Assembly: GCA_963712565.1 (NCBI GenBank)
Contig: CAVQIP010000037.1
Span: forward strand, 1 to 64,000
Source: VAZQ01 sp963712565
GTDB lineage: Bacteria > Pseudomonadota > Alphaproteobacteria > Rhizobiales > Xanthobacteraceae
DNA: 64,000 nucleotides
Direction of reading: 5' to 3'
Made by a program: the position numbers and the translations under genes. The notes beneath the pieces are model-generated. The model was not told where the DNA came from and searched no databases. It saw only the letters and a program-made list of their open reading frames with translations. Of the stretch, positions 63,735 to 64,000 are shown piece by piece (within the stretch, counting starts at the first letter, position 1; the number at the start of each line of letters is the position of its first letter).

Positions 63735-64000
63735 CTAGTTGCACTTCGCGCCCTTCATCCCGCCTTCCAGCCAAGCGACCGAGTCGGTGTCCGCCGGCGG
63801 GTTCACGCATTCCGCCGGATAGCGCACGATGTCGACGAGCTCGGGCTTGTTCTCCGCCTTGTTGAAGCGGAACGTGCCGTAGGCCGTGGCGGCAATACCC
63901 TGGTGGCCTTTGCCGATGGCGAGGCGGACGCCCCCGCTCGGAGTCGGGAATTCGATCCCTTCGAACGCGGCGATAACTTCATCGCTGGTCGGCCGCGCCC
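63735..64000 (-). CDS. livK: Liv-type ABC transporter substrate-binding protein, C-terminal part
   Basis: The last 87 residues of a protein that begins beyond the right edge. Readable: TSDEVIAAFEGIEFPTPSGGVRLAIGKGHQGIAATAYGTF, which is the standard LivK-type C-terminal region, and a Cys-bearing end (YPAECVNPPADTDS ... GMKGAKCN, probably a disulfide). Same strand and order as the liv permease genes, so it is the receptor of that transporter. Ligand unknown. Confidence 0.85.
   Translation of the reverse strand, partial: ARPTSDEVIAAFEGIEFPTPSGGVRLAIGKGHQGIAATAYGTFRFNKAENKPELVDIVRYPAECVNPPADTDSVAWLEGGMKGAKCN

Overview
The window is 64 kb of very GC-rich DNA. Gene content and small dispersed repeats point to an alphaproteobacterium of the Hyphomicrobiales (Bradyrhizobium/Rhodoplanes/Xanthobacteraceae-like); this is inferred from style, since there is no rRNA or marker gene. 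I see about 50 genes, almost all catabolic enzymes or periplasmic solute receptors. I find no tRNA, rRNA, CRISPR, integrase, transposase or recognisable transcription regulator.

Layout. (1) 118-10812: eight co-directional genes. They begin with a heme protein that matches plant fatty-acid alpha-dioxygenases at its catalytic residues. Then come a possible cytochrome P450-like protein, an Old Yellow Enzyme, two membrane-anchored di-heme cytochromes, a small membrane protein homologous to the anchor of the second cytochrome, a Cys-containing protein of unknown family and an exported mono-heme protein. I read this as an undescribed lipid-oxygenation (oxylipin-like) or polyene-cleavage locus feeding electrons to or from periplasmic hemes. 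(2) 11132-15445: a tiny exported peptide, an Asp/Glu-racemase-superfamily enzyme, an HpaB-type flavin hydroxylase and a UbiD-type decarboxylase. (3) 15865-21035: a tripartite tricarboxylate transporter (tctB, tctA) with three tandem receptor genes; tctB, tctA and the third receptor carry five single-base frameshifts. (4) 21087-24380: a PEP-mutase/isocitrate-lyase enzyme, an orphan NMT1-like receptor and a zinc-ribbon metallopeptidase. (5) 24539-31192: transglutaminase/DUF2126, permuted ATP-grasp/alpha-E fusion and a second transglutaminase, a known but uncharacterised peptide-modification module.

(6) 31230-45981: scattered catabolic genes (FAD monooxygenase, VOC protein, amidohydrolase, pRiA4b ORF-3 protein, aldo/keto reductase, BKACE enzyme, Gfo/Idh oxidoreductase, CocE hydrolase, thiolase with DUF35 partner, CoA-ester lyase, CaiB transferase, TctC receptor). 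(7) 46099-57605: an operon of GMC oxidoreductase, amidohydrolase, PaaK-like ligase, two MaoC hydratases and an LLM flavoenzyme. It is split near the end of the GMC gene by a 5.4-kb segment bounded by a 16-bp perfect direct repeat. The lost GMC tail survives, in frame, just before the amidohydrolase gene. The inserted segment carries a candidate structured RNA, an L,D-transpeptidase, a small cytochrome c, a small conserved gene and several decayed gene fragments. (8) 57734-64000, minus strand: a branched-chain-amino-acid-type ABC transporter (livK partial, livH, livM, livG, livF) followed by a lone molybdopterin-binding xanthine-dehydrogenase-family subunit.

The intergenic gaps hold several REP-like palindromic elements whose stems differ between copies yet stay self-complementary.
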